The notes under the pieces were generated by a model. The model ran no database searches and had not been told where the DNA came from. It saw only the letters and a list, made by a program, of their open reading frames with translations. Below, in pieces: positions 12,048-24,354 of a DNA stretch of 64,000 nucleotides; within the stretch, counting starts at the first letter, position 1, and every line of letters starts with the position of its first letter. This stretch comes from Arabidopsis thaliana. Lineage: Eukaryota > Streptophyta > Magnoliopsida > Brassicales > Brassicaceae. The position numbers and the translations under genes are program-made. Location of the stretch: assembly GCF_000001735.4 (NCBI RefSeq), contig NC_003071.7, positions 1,375,001-1,439,000 of the forward strand, in the 5' to 3' direction.

Positions 12048-13495
12048 TTAGACCATGTCCATCAGTGTTTCTAATGGGTTTCTTATCTGAAATCTTAAGG
12101 AATAAAAGCCCAAAATTAAAGAAAAACTCAACAAAATTATTAGGATCGATCCTAATTTTAGGTTTTTTAGAAGTGTTTAGAAACTCAGACGTGGCCGCTT
12201 CTGAGGGTGAAAATTTAGGCAAAACAAAAAAAAATCATGCTCCGCGTGTTTCTCTTTCCATTTCTCCTATCTCTTTTCTTTGGTTACTCTGACGACGAAA
12301 TCAGGCGATTTGAATCGATTTGATAAGAAACTATGGTGTATCGGTCATAAAATTGGGAGACAGTCTCTTTGCTCCAATCTCTTTCTCATGGTAAGTATCT
12401 CTCTGTATTCATGTGAGGATTATTTGATGTGATCGCATTACGGTTTCGAGTCATCTAATCAGCAATTTATGGTTAATAGATGTGGTTATATGCTTGAAAT
12501 TTCACTCGATTACAAGTCTGTTTTGATCTAAGACTTGTTCTACTATGTGTTCAAGTTTGACTCTGAAATTTTGTTCCGGAATGAATCTTAAGTATACAAT
12601 TTCGTTTTAGTTGCTACGGTTTGATGATGAGGATGTGGAAGAGAGCTATGTAAGGTCTGAGGGAAAGATATGACGATGTTGAATCACATGTATATTTCTC
12701 CTACATTTTATCATCAAACTCGCTACTCTTTTTCTTCGATTTCGTTAAGCTAAATTTTGTTCTGTGTTTAATGGACCAGATGAGGCTCCTATGTCTTCAC
12801 TTAAAGATCACGTGCCTAAGGTAATGGAGAAAGGTGAGTTTGATGAGATTGTTGATAAAGAGATTTTGAATGATTTGGGTGGGGATGATGATTTGGTTCT
12901 GAGACGGTCACATGTTAAAGTGTTCTGAAACCCTCTTAATTAGTTTTATTTTTCTTGTTAGTTAATGTATTCTTGAAAGAATGAAAAGTTTTAGTGATGT
13001 CTCACTGTATTTGAGTTCTTTGATAATGTGATCAATGTAACATTGCTTTAAGATTTTCTATGTGGAAATGATGCCTTAAGCTCACCATTGTAGTGTACAT
13101 TCCTTTGAAGCTTCCTTATAAGAATGTGTGATGGAATCGAGAACTCGAGACTGTCTTTCTCTGATTTTTTTTTGCTCTCACTTGTTCTTGTGCATGAGTT
13201 CCATATTACTTTTGGCGAAATATAACCATTGTAGTTCAATGTGTACCTAAGAGGACGACACTTTGAATTGATGTTTTATGATGTTTTGCTTGACGATAAT
13301 AGTGTCACTTCAAATGCAGGACTTGGCACGAAATAGTAAAGTTAGTACACATATGTTTTCAAGCACAGTGTTGTACCCACACAGCATCATATCTTCTTCT
13401 TTGGGTTTAAGAAAGCCGTGTGGTAGTAGTGAAGGCAGTTGCAGCAGCAGCAACCATGAAGAGGAAGATGGAAGAAGCTTAATGAAAGAACGACT

Positions 13496-13795
13496 TCAAC
13501 GGTGGAAGCACTTCTTGTCTATGACATCACCAAAAGACAGACTTTTGATAATGTCTTAAGGTGGCTACGTGAACTAAGAGACCATGCGGATTCCAACATT
13601 GTGATCATGATGGCTGGGAACAAAGCTGATCTAAACCACTTGAGATCAGTAGCTGAGGAAGATGGTCAGATTCTAGCTAAGACAGAAAGTCTCTCTTTCT
13701 TGGAAACATCTGCTCTTGAAGCCACCAATGTCGAGAAAGCATTTTAAACTGTTTTAGCAAAGATTCATGAGCAAAAAAGCTTTGGCTACTGAAGC
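13496..13795 (+). pseudogene. RABA3: Captured Rab11/RABA-type GTPase fragment
   Basis: The frame from about 13502 reads [19 protein letters not shown], then a GNKADL motif (G4 box NKxD) and [10 protein letters not shown] (G5 SAL box). These are the second half of a RABA small GTPase, which directs post-Golgi vesicle traffic. The wording is closest to what I remember of Arabidopsis RABA3. The P-loop, switch I and DTAG boxes are missing, and a TAA stop follows NVEKAF where the family continues. The C-terminal prenylation cysteines are absent. It lies inside the Harbinger-like element, so I read it as a captured, non-functional exon. Confidence 0.8.
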
Positions 13796-13831
13796 TTTGA
13801 TAATTTTTATTTGTAAGAATTATTAAGTTAT

Positions 13832-14013
13832 TGTTAGAAAAGAAGAAGAAGAGGAAGATTTGTGTGTATTATTACAATGAATGAGAGGTCCTTTATATAG
13901 GAGTACAAGGTTAGGGTTTCACAAAGCATCTACAGGATAATTCCAGAATATTCTATTCTAGAAGGATCTAGAAGATGGGCCTTATAATGGGCATCCATCT
14001 AATATTCATAACA
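13832..14013 (-). repeat. Copia-1 3' LTR
   Basis: 182 bp, starting TGTTAG and ending ATAACA on plus. It differs from its partner at about five positions, for example tatatagg versus tataaagg in the TATA region, which indicates a fairly recent insertion. Confidence 0.93.
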
Positions 14014-14139
14014 CTCCCCCTGATGACCATTATAGTATCATAACTCGTAAAGTATTTGAAATGTTGCCTCATTAAAAACTTTACCAGGAAAACCCAATGG
14101 GAAAAACCATGGTTAAGGGAAAAAGAGTGCAACATACAA

Positions 14140-15919
14140 TTACTCGCCCTTATGAGTATATTCGTCGAGATCTTTGAGACGGCGTAATCCGATACGATAG
14201 ACTAACTTCTTGAAAGTAGCAATAGGTAGCGCCTTGGTGAATAAGTCAGCCAGATTATCATTCGAACGGATCTGTAGAACTCGTACATCGCCGCTCTTTT
14301 GTAGATCGTGTGTGTAGAAGAATTTTGGTAGGATGTGCTTTGTTCTATCGCCTTTGATGTATCCGTCTTTGAGTTGTGCGATGCATGCTGCATTGTCTTC
14401 ATACATAATTGTTGGAGTCTTTTTCCCTGCATACATACCACAATCTTCTTGTATATGGTGAACTACGGATCTTAGCCATACACACTCGCGGCTAGCTTCA
14501 TGAATTGCTAAAATCTCTGCATGATTGGAAGATGTGGCTGCAATAGTTTGCTTCATAGAGCGCCAAGAAATAGCTGTACCCCCGCATGTGAAGACATATC
14601 CTGTTTGCGATCTACCATTATGGGGATCAGATAAGTATCCTGCATCTGCAAAACCAATTAAATCTTCCTTGGATTGGTTAGGAAAAAACAGACCCATGTC
14701 TTTCGTACCTTGGAGGTAACGAAGTATATGTTTAATTCCATTCCAATGTCTTCGAGTTGGACATGAGCTAAACCTTGCTAATAAATTCACCGCAAATGAT
14801 ATATCGGGTCTTGTATGACTAGCAAGATACATCAGTGCTCCTATTGCACTTAAGTATGGTACTTCAGGACTAAGAACTTCTTCATTGCTTTCCCGAGGGC
14901 GGAATGGATCTTTATCCACATCAAGTGATCTTACAACCATTGGGCTACTCAAGGGGTGTGCTCCATCCATATAGAATCTTTTGAGAACATTTCTGTATAT
15001 GTCTCTTGATGCACCAGAATTCCATTCTTTAGGTGTTCGATTTGTAGTCCCAAACAAAATTTTGTTTTTCCAAGATCTTTCATCTCGAATTCTTTCTTTA
15101 AATATTCTACTGTGAAGGAAATCTCTGCAGGAGTTCCCATAATATTTAAATCATCAACATAAACTGCATTATAACAAATCCTTTCTCAAATCTTTTTATA
15201 AAGATGCATGGACTAATAGGGTCATTTTTATAGCCTTCTTTTATCAAGTACTCACTAAGACGATTATACCACATACGCCCTGATTGTTTTAATCCATAAA
15301 GTGATCGATTTAATTTTATGCAGTATTGTTCTCGAGAATTTGTTTTTACTGCTTCAGGCATTTTAAATCCTTCTGGGACTTTCATATAAATGTCATTTTC
15401 CAGTGGACCGTATAAATAGGCTGTTACTACATCCATCAAACGTAAATCAAGCCCTTCTTTTACTGCCAGACTAATAAGGAATCTGAATGTAGTTGCATCC
15501 ACCACAGGAGAGTATGTATCTTCATAGTCAATTCCTGGTCTTTGTGAGAATCCTTGTGCGACTAAACGTGCTTTATGCCTCACAATTTCACCATTTGCAT
15601 TCTTCTTTCGTACAAAGACCCATTTATGTCCTACTGGTTTTACACCTTTGGGTATACGGACTACTGATCCAAACACTTCTCTCTTTGCCAGAGATTTTAA
15701 TTCTGCATCTATTGCTTCATTCCATTTTGGCCAATCACTTCTTTGTGTACACTCTTCAATAGATGTTGGTTCATGATCCTCATCCATAACATCAACTGCT
15801 ACATTGCATGCAAAAATATCATCGACGTCGATTTGCTTTCGGTTCCATTTTAATCCAGACATGACATAACTAATTGAGATCTCTTCATTGTCAGGTACCT
15901 GAATTTCTTTCTGTGTCAT
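14140..15919 (-). pseudogene. Copia-1 reverse transcriptase and RNase H
   Basis: Three overlapping minus frames (15146-15919, 14949-15140, 14140-15057) carry one continuous Copia RT-RNase H protein. The first has KWVFVRKKNANGEIVRHKAR, ARLVAQGFSQ and LNRSLYGLKQSGRMWYNRL. The catalytic YVDD lies at the junction near 15150, just past a single-base frameshift. The second frame has FCLGLQIEHL; a further shift leads to the third with GALMYLASHTRPDISFAVN and the RNase H region TAISWRSMKQTIAATSSNHAE, EDNAAC and DLFTKALP. It ends HKGE and stop, near the polypurine tract. Family members have this as one frame, so this copy is inactive. Confidence 0.92.
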
Positions 15920-16075
15920 GTCTAAGGTCTCTTCTGGAGATTCTTCATTTGTAATTATTTCCTCTGTTTTATCTATGCCAATTTCTGCCCCTTTTCTTTT
16001 TCGAGGATTTTTATCTTTGGAACCAATAGGTCTACCACGCTTTAAACGTGCCTTAGACTCATTTGCAGTTTGATT

Positions 16076-16807
16076 TTATCCTTCTGGGATATTTATTCTT
16101 ATTGGAGCATTCGCAGCCGGTATATGTGATTTGATCACACTTTTTGGTGAAGGCCGTATAATTAACTTGCCTTGTGAACAAGCAACACATGAGAAATCAT
16201 TAGGACGAATCTGCTGGTTCTTTAATGAATGTCCACATGAATTAGTGATTATCTTTCGCATCATTATTGTACCAGGATGGCCTAACCGGTCATGCCAAAC
16301 TTTAATGTTTTCTGTAGACTTCTGGTTTACTGTAGCATTTACTTCAATTGTATTAATTGTAGTATAATATAAACCAGTGGAGAAAGCAGGTAGTTTTTCG
16401 AGAATATTTTTAGAGCTTTGGATATTACTTGTGATTTGAAGGTATTCGATATTACCTTCGCTCATAGTCTCAATATGATATCCATTTCTGCGGATGTCTT
16501 TAAAACTTAATAAGTTCCTTTGAGATTTAGGAGAGTATAAAGCATCCACAATTTCTAATTGTGTTCCCATAGGCATTGAAATATTTGCTCTTCCAGAGCC
16601 TTCAATTATCTTTGCACTACCTGTTACGGTAGTTACACTTGCTTCTTTCATTGTCAAAGAAGAGAAATATCTCTTATTTTTTAAAATAGTATGACTAGTT
16701 GCACTGTCTGCCAAGCAAATATCACCACCATTCATTGTTTCTTCAAATAAATAAAATAAATTAATATCATAAATAAGATAATGAATCCAATAATTAAAAT
16801 AAATCAA
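16076..16807 (-). pseudogene. Copia-1 protease and integrase N-terminus, core deleted
   Basis: The frame shows the aspartic protease motif as DSATSH (ICLADSATSHTILKN), then NLLSFKDIRRNGYHIET and the integrase zinc-binding HHCC region (WHDRLGHPG ... CVACSQGK). Directly after GKLIIRPSP comes SHIPAANAPIRI, which in full-length relatives lies beyond the integrase catalytic core. The roughly 300-residue DDE core is therefore missing by internal deletion. The following RSK-rich linker (KRGRPIGSKDK) continues in another frame toward the RT. This copy could not integrate by itself. Confidence 0.85.
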
Positions 16808-17094
16808 CTTTAATAATAATTCGTAAAATAAAATAACTGAAAGCCAAATAAATAAAAATCAAATAATTGAAAGCAAAAAAAAAATAAATAAAGAAATAAA
16901 ACATAGTTCTTCAAATAGTTGTAGTTTGATCACTTTGTCTCTTTTTCAGGAAGAAAATCGTCAATGTCCAAGTGAGTGAAATCATCAAAGTCAAAATCAT
17001 CAACTCCGTCTTCATACACCAAATTTGTTTCAACATCCTTCCCCTTGCCTTTGACTGATTGTTGATAGAGCTCAACAAGATGCTTTGGTGTACG

Positions 17095-17938
17095 TCACGT
17101 ACGAGACCAGTGATCTTTCGCTCCACAACGGTAACAGATATTCGCATATGGTGTTTTCACTTGTTTGTTACCATCTTTGTTTTCCCACTTCTTGTGAGAG
17201 TTTGAGTTTTTAAAGTGAACTCCACTGCCTCGTCCTCCAGTGTATCCACGCCCACGACCACGACCGCGACCACGATCACGACCATAACCACGGCCACGGC
17301 CACGGTTGTAACCACTTTCTTGACCATAGGATGTCACATTCGCTTCAGGGAATGGAGCAGAACCTGATGGGCGTAGTCCATGATTTTTCAAAAGCAACTC
17401 ATTATTTTTTTTCAGCTACAAGGAGACAAGAAATAAGTTGGGAATACTTCACGAATCCCTTTTCACGGTATTGTGTTTGCAGGACAATGTTATTAGCATG
17501 AAAAGTAGAGAATGTTTTCTCCAACTTATATGCATCCGTGATTTTCTCTCCACATAACTCCAATTTGGATGTTATTTTGAACAAGGCTGAGTTGTACTCA
17601 CTTACAGACTTATAGTCCTGGAGTCTCAGATGAGTCCAATCATATCGGGCCTTAGGTAAGATCACTGTCTTTTGATGATCATACCTATCCTTTAGATCGT
17701 TCCAAAGGATATGTGGATCTTTCACACTGAGGTACTCATTCTTGAGATCCTCATGGAAATGGTGTCGCAGAAAAATCATAGCTTTTGATTTTTCTCTGCT
17801 TGGAGTTTGATTACCATCTTTAATAGTATCAAGGAGATCCTTTGAATCTAGATGAATTTCAGCATCTAGTGCCCATGCCAAGCAGTTATCTCCTGTGATA
17901 TCAAGAGCTCCAAATTCAAGGCTCATGAGTTTTGACAT
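17095..17938 (-). pseudogene. Copia-1 gag with CCHC zinc knuckle
   Basis: The first frame (17402-17938) is a 178-aa gag capsid region starting MSKLMSLEFGALDITGDN with SVSEYNSALFKI. A slip in an A-run near 17402-17410 ends it at AEKK. The next frame resumes at LLLKNHGLRPSGSAPFPEAN and includes an RGRGRGY basic tract and CYRCGAKDHWSRT; the final cysteine position of the CCHC knuckle is a TGA stop. Both defects block the polyprotein. Confidence 0.88.
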
Positions 17939-17986
17939 GATTCACTGAAATATTAAGAAATTTAATTAAATTTCATAAATGATACA

Positions 17987-17989
<3 letters not shown>

Positions 17990-18024
<35 letters not shown>
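17990..18024. repeat. (TA)n microsatellite in Copia-1 leader
   Basis: About 17 TA units between the gag start and the 5' LTR of the Copia element. Confidence 0.9.
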
Positions 18025-18027
<3 letters not shown>

Positions 18028-18719
18028 TACAATAATTGTATATAAAAATAAATGAATAACGATGTCATATTTATATTATCAATAAATAACAGATTGTGAT
18101 TTCAATTTATCAAACCAAATCAAACAATTGTACCAACTAAACCAGTCAATAAAATAATATAAAAAAATATGAAGCAATAAATTTATCAAATGAGCATAAG
18201 TCATCATCGATCGTGTAACTTGATCAGATTATTAAATTAATTTTCATATAATATTAGACATGTGATGGCAAATGAAATGAACCGTATATTCATGTTTGAC
18301 TTTTCTTTAAGATAGCATATTTAATAAAAATGAAAAATATTTACTTATCATAACAACAAGATAAACGAGATGACGACCATGATATATAACGATTAAACAT
18401 GTGGTGTACAATTTATCAAAATCAGGACGTGATGAAAATAATAATAAATAATATACGATTTATCAAAAACTGATTTGAACGGCAAACGTATGGGTGTATT
18501 AAATTATTGACGAAGCACACGGCGGCATAGAAATAATAAAGAAGAAACTCAAGCCATCATCAACCGATTAACGTATGAATCGGATTCAAGCCATCATGGT
18601 TTTAAATCGAAAAATGATATGAGATTGATATTATGAATCATGAGTCGATAATAAATATGGTTTTTTATCAGAAATTTTTTTTTAGTATCTATTAGCTTAG
18701 GCAGCTCGTGCTGATAACG

Positions 18720-18901
18720 TGTTAGAAAAGAAGAAGAAGAGGAAGATTTGTGTGTATTATTCCAATGAATGAGAGGTCCTTTATAAAGGAGTATAAGGTT
18801 AGGGTTTCACAAAGCATCTACAGGATAATTCTAGAATATTCTATTCTAGAAGGATCTAGAAGATGGGCCTTATAATGGGCATCCATCTAATATTCATAAC
18901 A
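18720..18901 (-). repeat. Copia-1 5' LTR
   Basis: 182 bp, partner of 13832-14013. It carries the promoter; on minus a TATA-like stretch lies near plus position 18781. The primer-binding site abuts it at 18705-18719. Confidence 0.93.
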
Positions 18902-19090
18902 GTTATATCAAATTATAATTATATCAAAAATATTTTTAAAATTTTTAAGAAACTCATTTAAAGATTCTACCATTGGACATTAAAAACTCTAAGGATTCAT
19001 CAACAATCCTAAACTAAAAAATTATCAAAAGTTAGTATTATAAAATGTTAAGGATTCATTTAAAGAAACTAACCAATGGACATGCTCTTA

Positions 19091-19899
19091 AGTTCTTAAA
19101 GAGAATATTTTATTTATTTTAATTTATCTTCCATTTACATAAAGTATTGTTGATCATTTGAAAATAGGGTGACATCTTTCAGTATATTTAGCAGACATTC
19201 TGAGATGTTTAGTCAAATTAGAGGGTTTTCTATTGAAAGTCATCTTAAATAAGAGGAAAAATCAATATTTCATTTTGTTAACTTATAACATTTTCCAAAT
19301 AGGATAAAATGGTCATTAAAAGGTATAAATGAAAATAGCAAAGAGGACGAGGCATAATTGATAAGGGATAGTGTTGAAATGACATTCTTCGCAATTATTC
19401 TGTAAACAATACGGTGCTATTTTTTGGCGACACATGTCATCTTTTACTTTCATATTTTGACAGTTATGGCAACATTTATTTCACGTAATATTTTACATAA
19501 ATGGACATATATGTTTTGAACCATTTGGGTTAATATATTTTGAACATTCTTAAGTTTTTTTTCTTCTAAATGTTACACAAAATATAGCTATAATTGTTGC
19601 CATCACATTACAAATAAATAATTTATACGCTCATGATCTTTATATATACAATTTTTATAAAATGACATTTGTGTTTGTTATTATTAGTTCATTTGATTGA
19701 CACATATCGATATCACAAAAATAAATAAAACAAATTTAAAAATAATCTTAAAATTACTTATATAATAAACTCTGGTTTCAAGATGTAACAACTTATAATA
19801 TTTATATAACATACATATTATGGACCTACTTTTTCATTATTTGAAGTTAAAATTCTAAATAATTGAAGATAAAATTTGGGAATTTTATTTCATTTAAGT
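19091..19899. other. AT-rich intergenic DNA
   Basis: No gene is seen. It contains a diverged copy (about 19818-19895) of the repeat at 11318-11640. Confidence 0.5.
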
Positions 19900-20134
19900 T
19901 TCTTTTTTTTTAATAGTAAAATATACCGTTTTCACAAAAACAAAATAGTGCATTAAAATCTTTTAATTAAGGTCTTTTTAAACACATCATAATTTGTAAA
20001 CATCAAAATTAATATTTTAAATTATTTTTGAACGATATATTAACAATTATAGATAAAATTTAATATAAATGTTATTATATATTCAAAACTAAAACCGAAT
20101 ATATAATCCACGCGATGCGTGGATAACTTTCTAA
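19900..20134 (+). mobile_element. Helitron 3' end
   Basis: A perfect six-base stem with three-base loop (ccacgc gat gcgtgg, 20109-20123) is followed by ataacttt and CTAA at 20131-20134, then T. This is the form of a Helitron 3' terminus. The 5' end was not found; the start given is only where AT-rich element-like sequence becomes plausible. Confidence 0.5.
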
Positions 20135-20259
20135 TAAATAATAAATCTAAGACCGCAAAAAAAGACCACTAGAATGATAACCGATCTGTGGTTGGTTTGA
20201 TAAGATTTTGGTTTTAGTTGGAATATCAAATTTTGTCCAAGAAAGAAAAAAGAATGTTT

Positions 20260-20421
20260 TGTTATGAATAAAGATGGATGCCCATTATAAGGCCCATCAT
20301 CTAAGCCCATCATCTAGATGTTTCTAGGGTTTTACCCTTTCCTTGTACTCCTATATAAAGAACCCTTTATCTCAATGGAATAACACACTCATTTCCTCTA
20401 CCTCTTTCTCTGTTTATAACA
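20260..20421 (+). repeat. Copia-2 5' LTR
   Basis: 162 bp with a TATA region ctatataaagaaccc near 20350. It differs from the 3' LTR at about seven sites. Confidence 0.92.
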
Positions 20422-20436
20422 CGTTATCAGCACGCT
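20422..20436 (+). promoter_or_regulatory. Copia-2 primer-binding site
   Basis: The bases cgttatcagcacgct follow the 5' LTR directly and equal the site next to the Copia-1 5' LTR. Elements of this type prime first-strand synthesis from an internal part of initiator tRNA-Met. Confidence 0.7.
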
Positions 20437-21005
20437 CTAAAAGGTAGATATAGAGATTCTTACTTTTTTTTTAAGAACCATGTTTACTTATCGACTCATG
20501 GTTCATAGTACTTATTTTCTATTATTGAAACAAAACAATATGAGCCGATCGATGATTATAGTATAGATCGGTAAAAGCATGTTTTCAATGATTCAATAAA
20601 GAAGAGAATCATGCTTATCATTTGTTTCTATAATTACTATCGTATGATTCAATGATTCTACAAAGAAAATCGTTAAAGAAGAGAATCATGCTTGTTAATT
20701 GTTAATTTTTGTGATTTACTATTACAATATTGAATATATAAATTACCAATTTTATAATTATATAACTAATTTTGTAACTATTCATAGCCCGGTGGTGGGT
20801 GATGCAAACATGTATTAATGTTTTAGCATTCCAGTTTTGAATAGTTGCATCTATTTTCAATATCATTTTATAAATATTATATTGTCTAAAATCCATTTAT
20901 GATTGATATGATATCCCTTATTTAACTCCTTTGATTAAAACGTTATACATATCTTATCAACTTTAGATATTGACTTTTCCATATTAAATATTTGATTTCC
21001 ATATA

Positions 21006-21215
21006 TTTGATTGTGTTATTATTATTTTTACTAAAAACGTTGCAATATAATTTTTCTTTTTATAAGATTCCATATATCTAAATCTTTGTGTTATTATTAT
21101 CTAAATCTTTTTATAAGATTTGCATATATTTGATTGTGTTATTATTATTTTTACTAAAAACGTTGCAAGATAATTTTTCTTTTTATAAGATTCTTTTCTC
21201 TAAATCTTTGTGGTA
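21006..21215 (+). repeat. Tandem duplication of about 122 bp
   Basis: The word tttgattgtgttattatta with the following actaaaaacgttgcaa and tctttttataagatt occurs at about 21006 and again at about 21129, inside the decayed Copia-2 interior. Confidence 0.7.
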
Positions 21216-23859
21216 TCTAAAAAAAAAAAAAAAAAAAAAAATTGTTCATGGTTTTGCCCTAATTTTGCACGAAATTATTTTACCCAAATCTTGCACGAAT
21301 TCATATTACCCTAAATAAAAGTTTTGTCAAGATATATGTAAAATCCAGATTTTGCACAAAATAGTTTTATTCTGATTGGTTTTACAATATTGCATTAAAA
21401 TTGTATTAGTATATAATACTTGATTATTTTATGAAATAAATTGATTGATAAATAACTTAATTTAAAGGTATAATCACTTATAGAAATTTTCATGAATGAC
21501 TAGTTTAATGTATCTTAAGAAGATATCATATTTTTGATGGTCAAAGTTTTTTCAAGAGCTTAAATTATCACCAGAAGTTGAGAAAATAAATATAAAAAAA
21601 AAATAAAAAAAAATTCTAACGATGAAATAATCTAGTATATCAAGTAGTATAAAATCTTATTAAAAGACTCTAGAAGAGCATATACATTGTTTTCTATGGG
21701 AATACAAAATTAAAATCATCGATGCGGTATAGTTCTCCAAATCTCAAAGTTAATATGATGAGATATAAATACATTATGATTCTAGAGTGGAATTTAATAC
21801 GAGATGGATGAACTTGAAGTTTCATCATCTCGAGAAGGAGAAGTAATGAATGGATAATAAGTGACATATCCAGAAGATTATGTTCAATCTTTGACTACTA
21901 AAGATCTAAAAGTTGTATAAAGCAATTCTTATATGAATGTGTTATTAGATAAAATAAATTATAATTAGTTATTACTAAAACTTCAAGACTTGAAGTCTCT
22001 TTTTGAATATAACTCACATTGTTAAGAGAATATTTCTGATGCGCAGATGGTAAAACAGAAGATTAAACTTTTACGCAAGTATCGTTGTCCTGTAGACACA
22101 ATATTTGAAAGAAATTTAAGAACTATTATGAACTTAAATCGAGTGTTTTTCAAAGGCTAAAAAAAATATATGAGTTATTGATGATAAGTAATACTCATAT
22201 TCTGAAGTGAATATAAGATCTTACATAGCTAGTCAAATTAAATTTAATATCGTTTATATTAGAATCTAAAATTTTAATTATTATCTCGTTATTGTTTTAT
22301 TAACATATGATTGATTATTAAAATACATGGAAGTAATTTTGATTATAAGATCTCATTAAGGGAGTAACTGATAAGCAATGAAAAGTAAATTAGAAGTTTT
22401 GAAAGAACTAGAAGTTTCAAAAGAATTAAAAGTTTCAAGAGTATATTTGGCTTAACCGGATTGGTCATCCTGGTTTAATGATGATGTGAAAGTATTGAGA
22501 ATGCTCCAGAATATAATGAGTGTCCTGTAAGGACCAATTTCAAACTGCTATCGAGTCTTAAGATCGCATGAAGCGTAATAGACCTTGGTTCCAAATATAA
22601 ATATTCTCGTAAAAGTGAAGGAGCACAAAATTAAAAATGACCAAATTGAGGAAATAAATATTTTGATGATCTCTTGAAGAGAGTGAATGATCTCTAAAAG
22701 AGACATAAACATGACAAATGAAACATTCAAGTACTTGACAATGAAGAGATCTAGCTAGCTATGTCATGTCAAAATATAATGGAATCAAAAGCAAATCGAC
22801 GTCGTAATATATTTGCATGCTATGAGCAGTTGATATTATAGACAAAAAGGAGGATCATGAAAGAAAGTCTATTGAAAAGTGTACACAAAGTAATGATTAG
22901 CCAAAAAATGGAAAAGAAGAAATGGACATATAATTATAATTTCTAATAGAGATATTTGGACTAGTAGTCTATGCACATGATGTGTAAAACCAGTGGAAAA
23001 TAAATGAGTCTTTATGTGAAAGAATAGTGAAATTCATGAGATTTTCACAAAGATAAGAAATGTATTATGAAGAGATATATTCTCTTGTGGTGGATGTAAT
23101 ATTTTTTAAGTATCTAAAGTCTGGCAATAAGAGACGGAACACTGGATATGACATTTATATGAAATTCTTGAAAGATATAATTTCTGAAGGATTAATTATA
23201 TGAGAATTATGTTCTCTAGAACTCTACTCGATCGAATAAAAAAAAAAAAAAAAAAAAAATATGTAACATGACATATAATCATATAAATGTATATTTATGT
23301 TGAGTTTGTCAAAATCTATTGATCAAACTAATATTTGTTTTGAAAATCATTAAAACTCCTACAGAGTTATCATAAGTAATTCGATGACAATAATCTATGA
23401 TAAAATATCACTAGATAATGATATTTATAAGTCTATATGAAAACCATATAATTTTGATCATTAAGATTATGGTTATTAATTCCAACGAGATATTGTATTT
23501 GATTGAAAATCATCTCCTGAAGAAGATGTTTCCGAGGGGGAGATTGAATGATATGCGTGGATGTACCCTTTTTCCTTATGATAGTTTTTATCCCACATGA
23601 TTTTTCTATGACAAGGTTTTTAACGAGACATTAAAGAACACGCAAATAATACACTTGATGAATATTAGGAAATTCTATCAATCATCCAATGAATATTATA
23701 CACTAATGATATTTAGAGAAATAAATAAGATGGTCAAGATGAATCATCTAAAAGATTCATGAGCAGCAGAAGAATGGCGTTGTACTTTATCCAGAAATTT
23801 GTTCAAGAGAAGAATTGGCAGACTTATTCTCAAATACTGTTTAATCATGTAGAGATTTT

Positions 23860-24228
23860 ACCAATTCATGAAGCTAGCCGCGAGTGTGTATGGCTAAGAT
23901 CCATAGTTCACCATATACAAGAAGACTGTGGTATGTATGCAGAAAAAAGACTCCAACAATTATGTACGAAGACAATGCAGCATGCATCGCACAACTCAAA
24001 GACGGATACATCAAAGGCGATAGAACAAAGCACATCCTACCAAAATTCTTCTTCACACACGATCTACAAAAGAGCGGCGATGTACGAGTTCTACAGATCC
24101 GTTCGAATGATAATCTGTCTGACTTATTCACCAAGGCGCTACCTACTGCTACTTTTAAGAAGTTAGTCTATCGTATCGGATTACGCCGTCTCAAAGATCT
24201 CGACGAATATACTCATAAGGGGGAGTAA
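23860..24228 (+). pseudogene. Copia-2 RNase H C-terminus
   Basis: The frame 23884-24228 reads KKTPTIMYEDNAACIAQLKD, then PKFFFTHDLQKSGDVRVLQI and LSDLFTKALPTATFKKL, ending THKGE. It is almost identical to the same part of Copia-1 except for single substitutions and one small deletion near 23944. Everything upstream is decayed, so no polyprotein can be made. Confidence 0.9.
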
Positions 24229-24354
24229 TTGTATGTTGCACTCTTTTTCCCTTAACCATGGTTTTTCCCATTGGGTTTTCCTGGTAAGGTTTTTAATGAG
24301 GCAGCATTTCAAATACTTTACGAATTATGATACTATAATGGTCATCAGGGGGAG

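Larger units (their letters stand above)
13832..18901 (-). mobile_element. Ty1/Copia LTR retrotransposon, nested
   Basis: Two 182-bp LTRs (TG..CA) flank a minus-strand interior, with the 5-bp target duplication GTTAT at 13827-13831 and 18902-18906. Gene order on minus is gag, protease, integrase remnant, reverse transcriptase, RNase H. The polypurine tract (minus atcagggggag) abuts the LTR at 14014. The primer-binding site follows the other LTR and reads cgttatcagcacgag on minus, like the half-tRNA-Met sites of many plant Copia elements. The integrase core is deleted and several frameshifts exist, so the copy is defective. It sits inside the Harbinger-like element and is therefore younger than it. 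Confidence 0.93.
12051..19087. mobile_element. Harbinger-like element carrying gene fragments
   Basis: The ends are imperfect inverted repeats: left GACCATGTCCATCAGTGTTTC and, on minus from the right, GAGCATGTCCATTGGTTAG. Both sides are flanked by TTA (12048-12050 and 19088-19090), the 3-bp target duplication of PIF/Harbinger elements. Removing the nested Copia leaves about 1.96 kb. The interior has no transposase but contains a Rab GTPase fragment and other gene-like pieces, including a 45-codon frame at 12791-12928 that I cannot assign. This is the layout of a Pack-type transposon that picked up host sequence. Confidence 0.65.

Noticed and set aside
12004..12292. Frames on both strands at the left end of the Harbinger-like element
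   Set aside because: They cross the terminal inverted repeat and target duplication.
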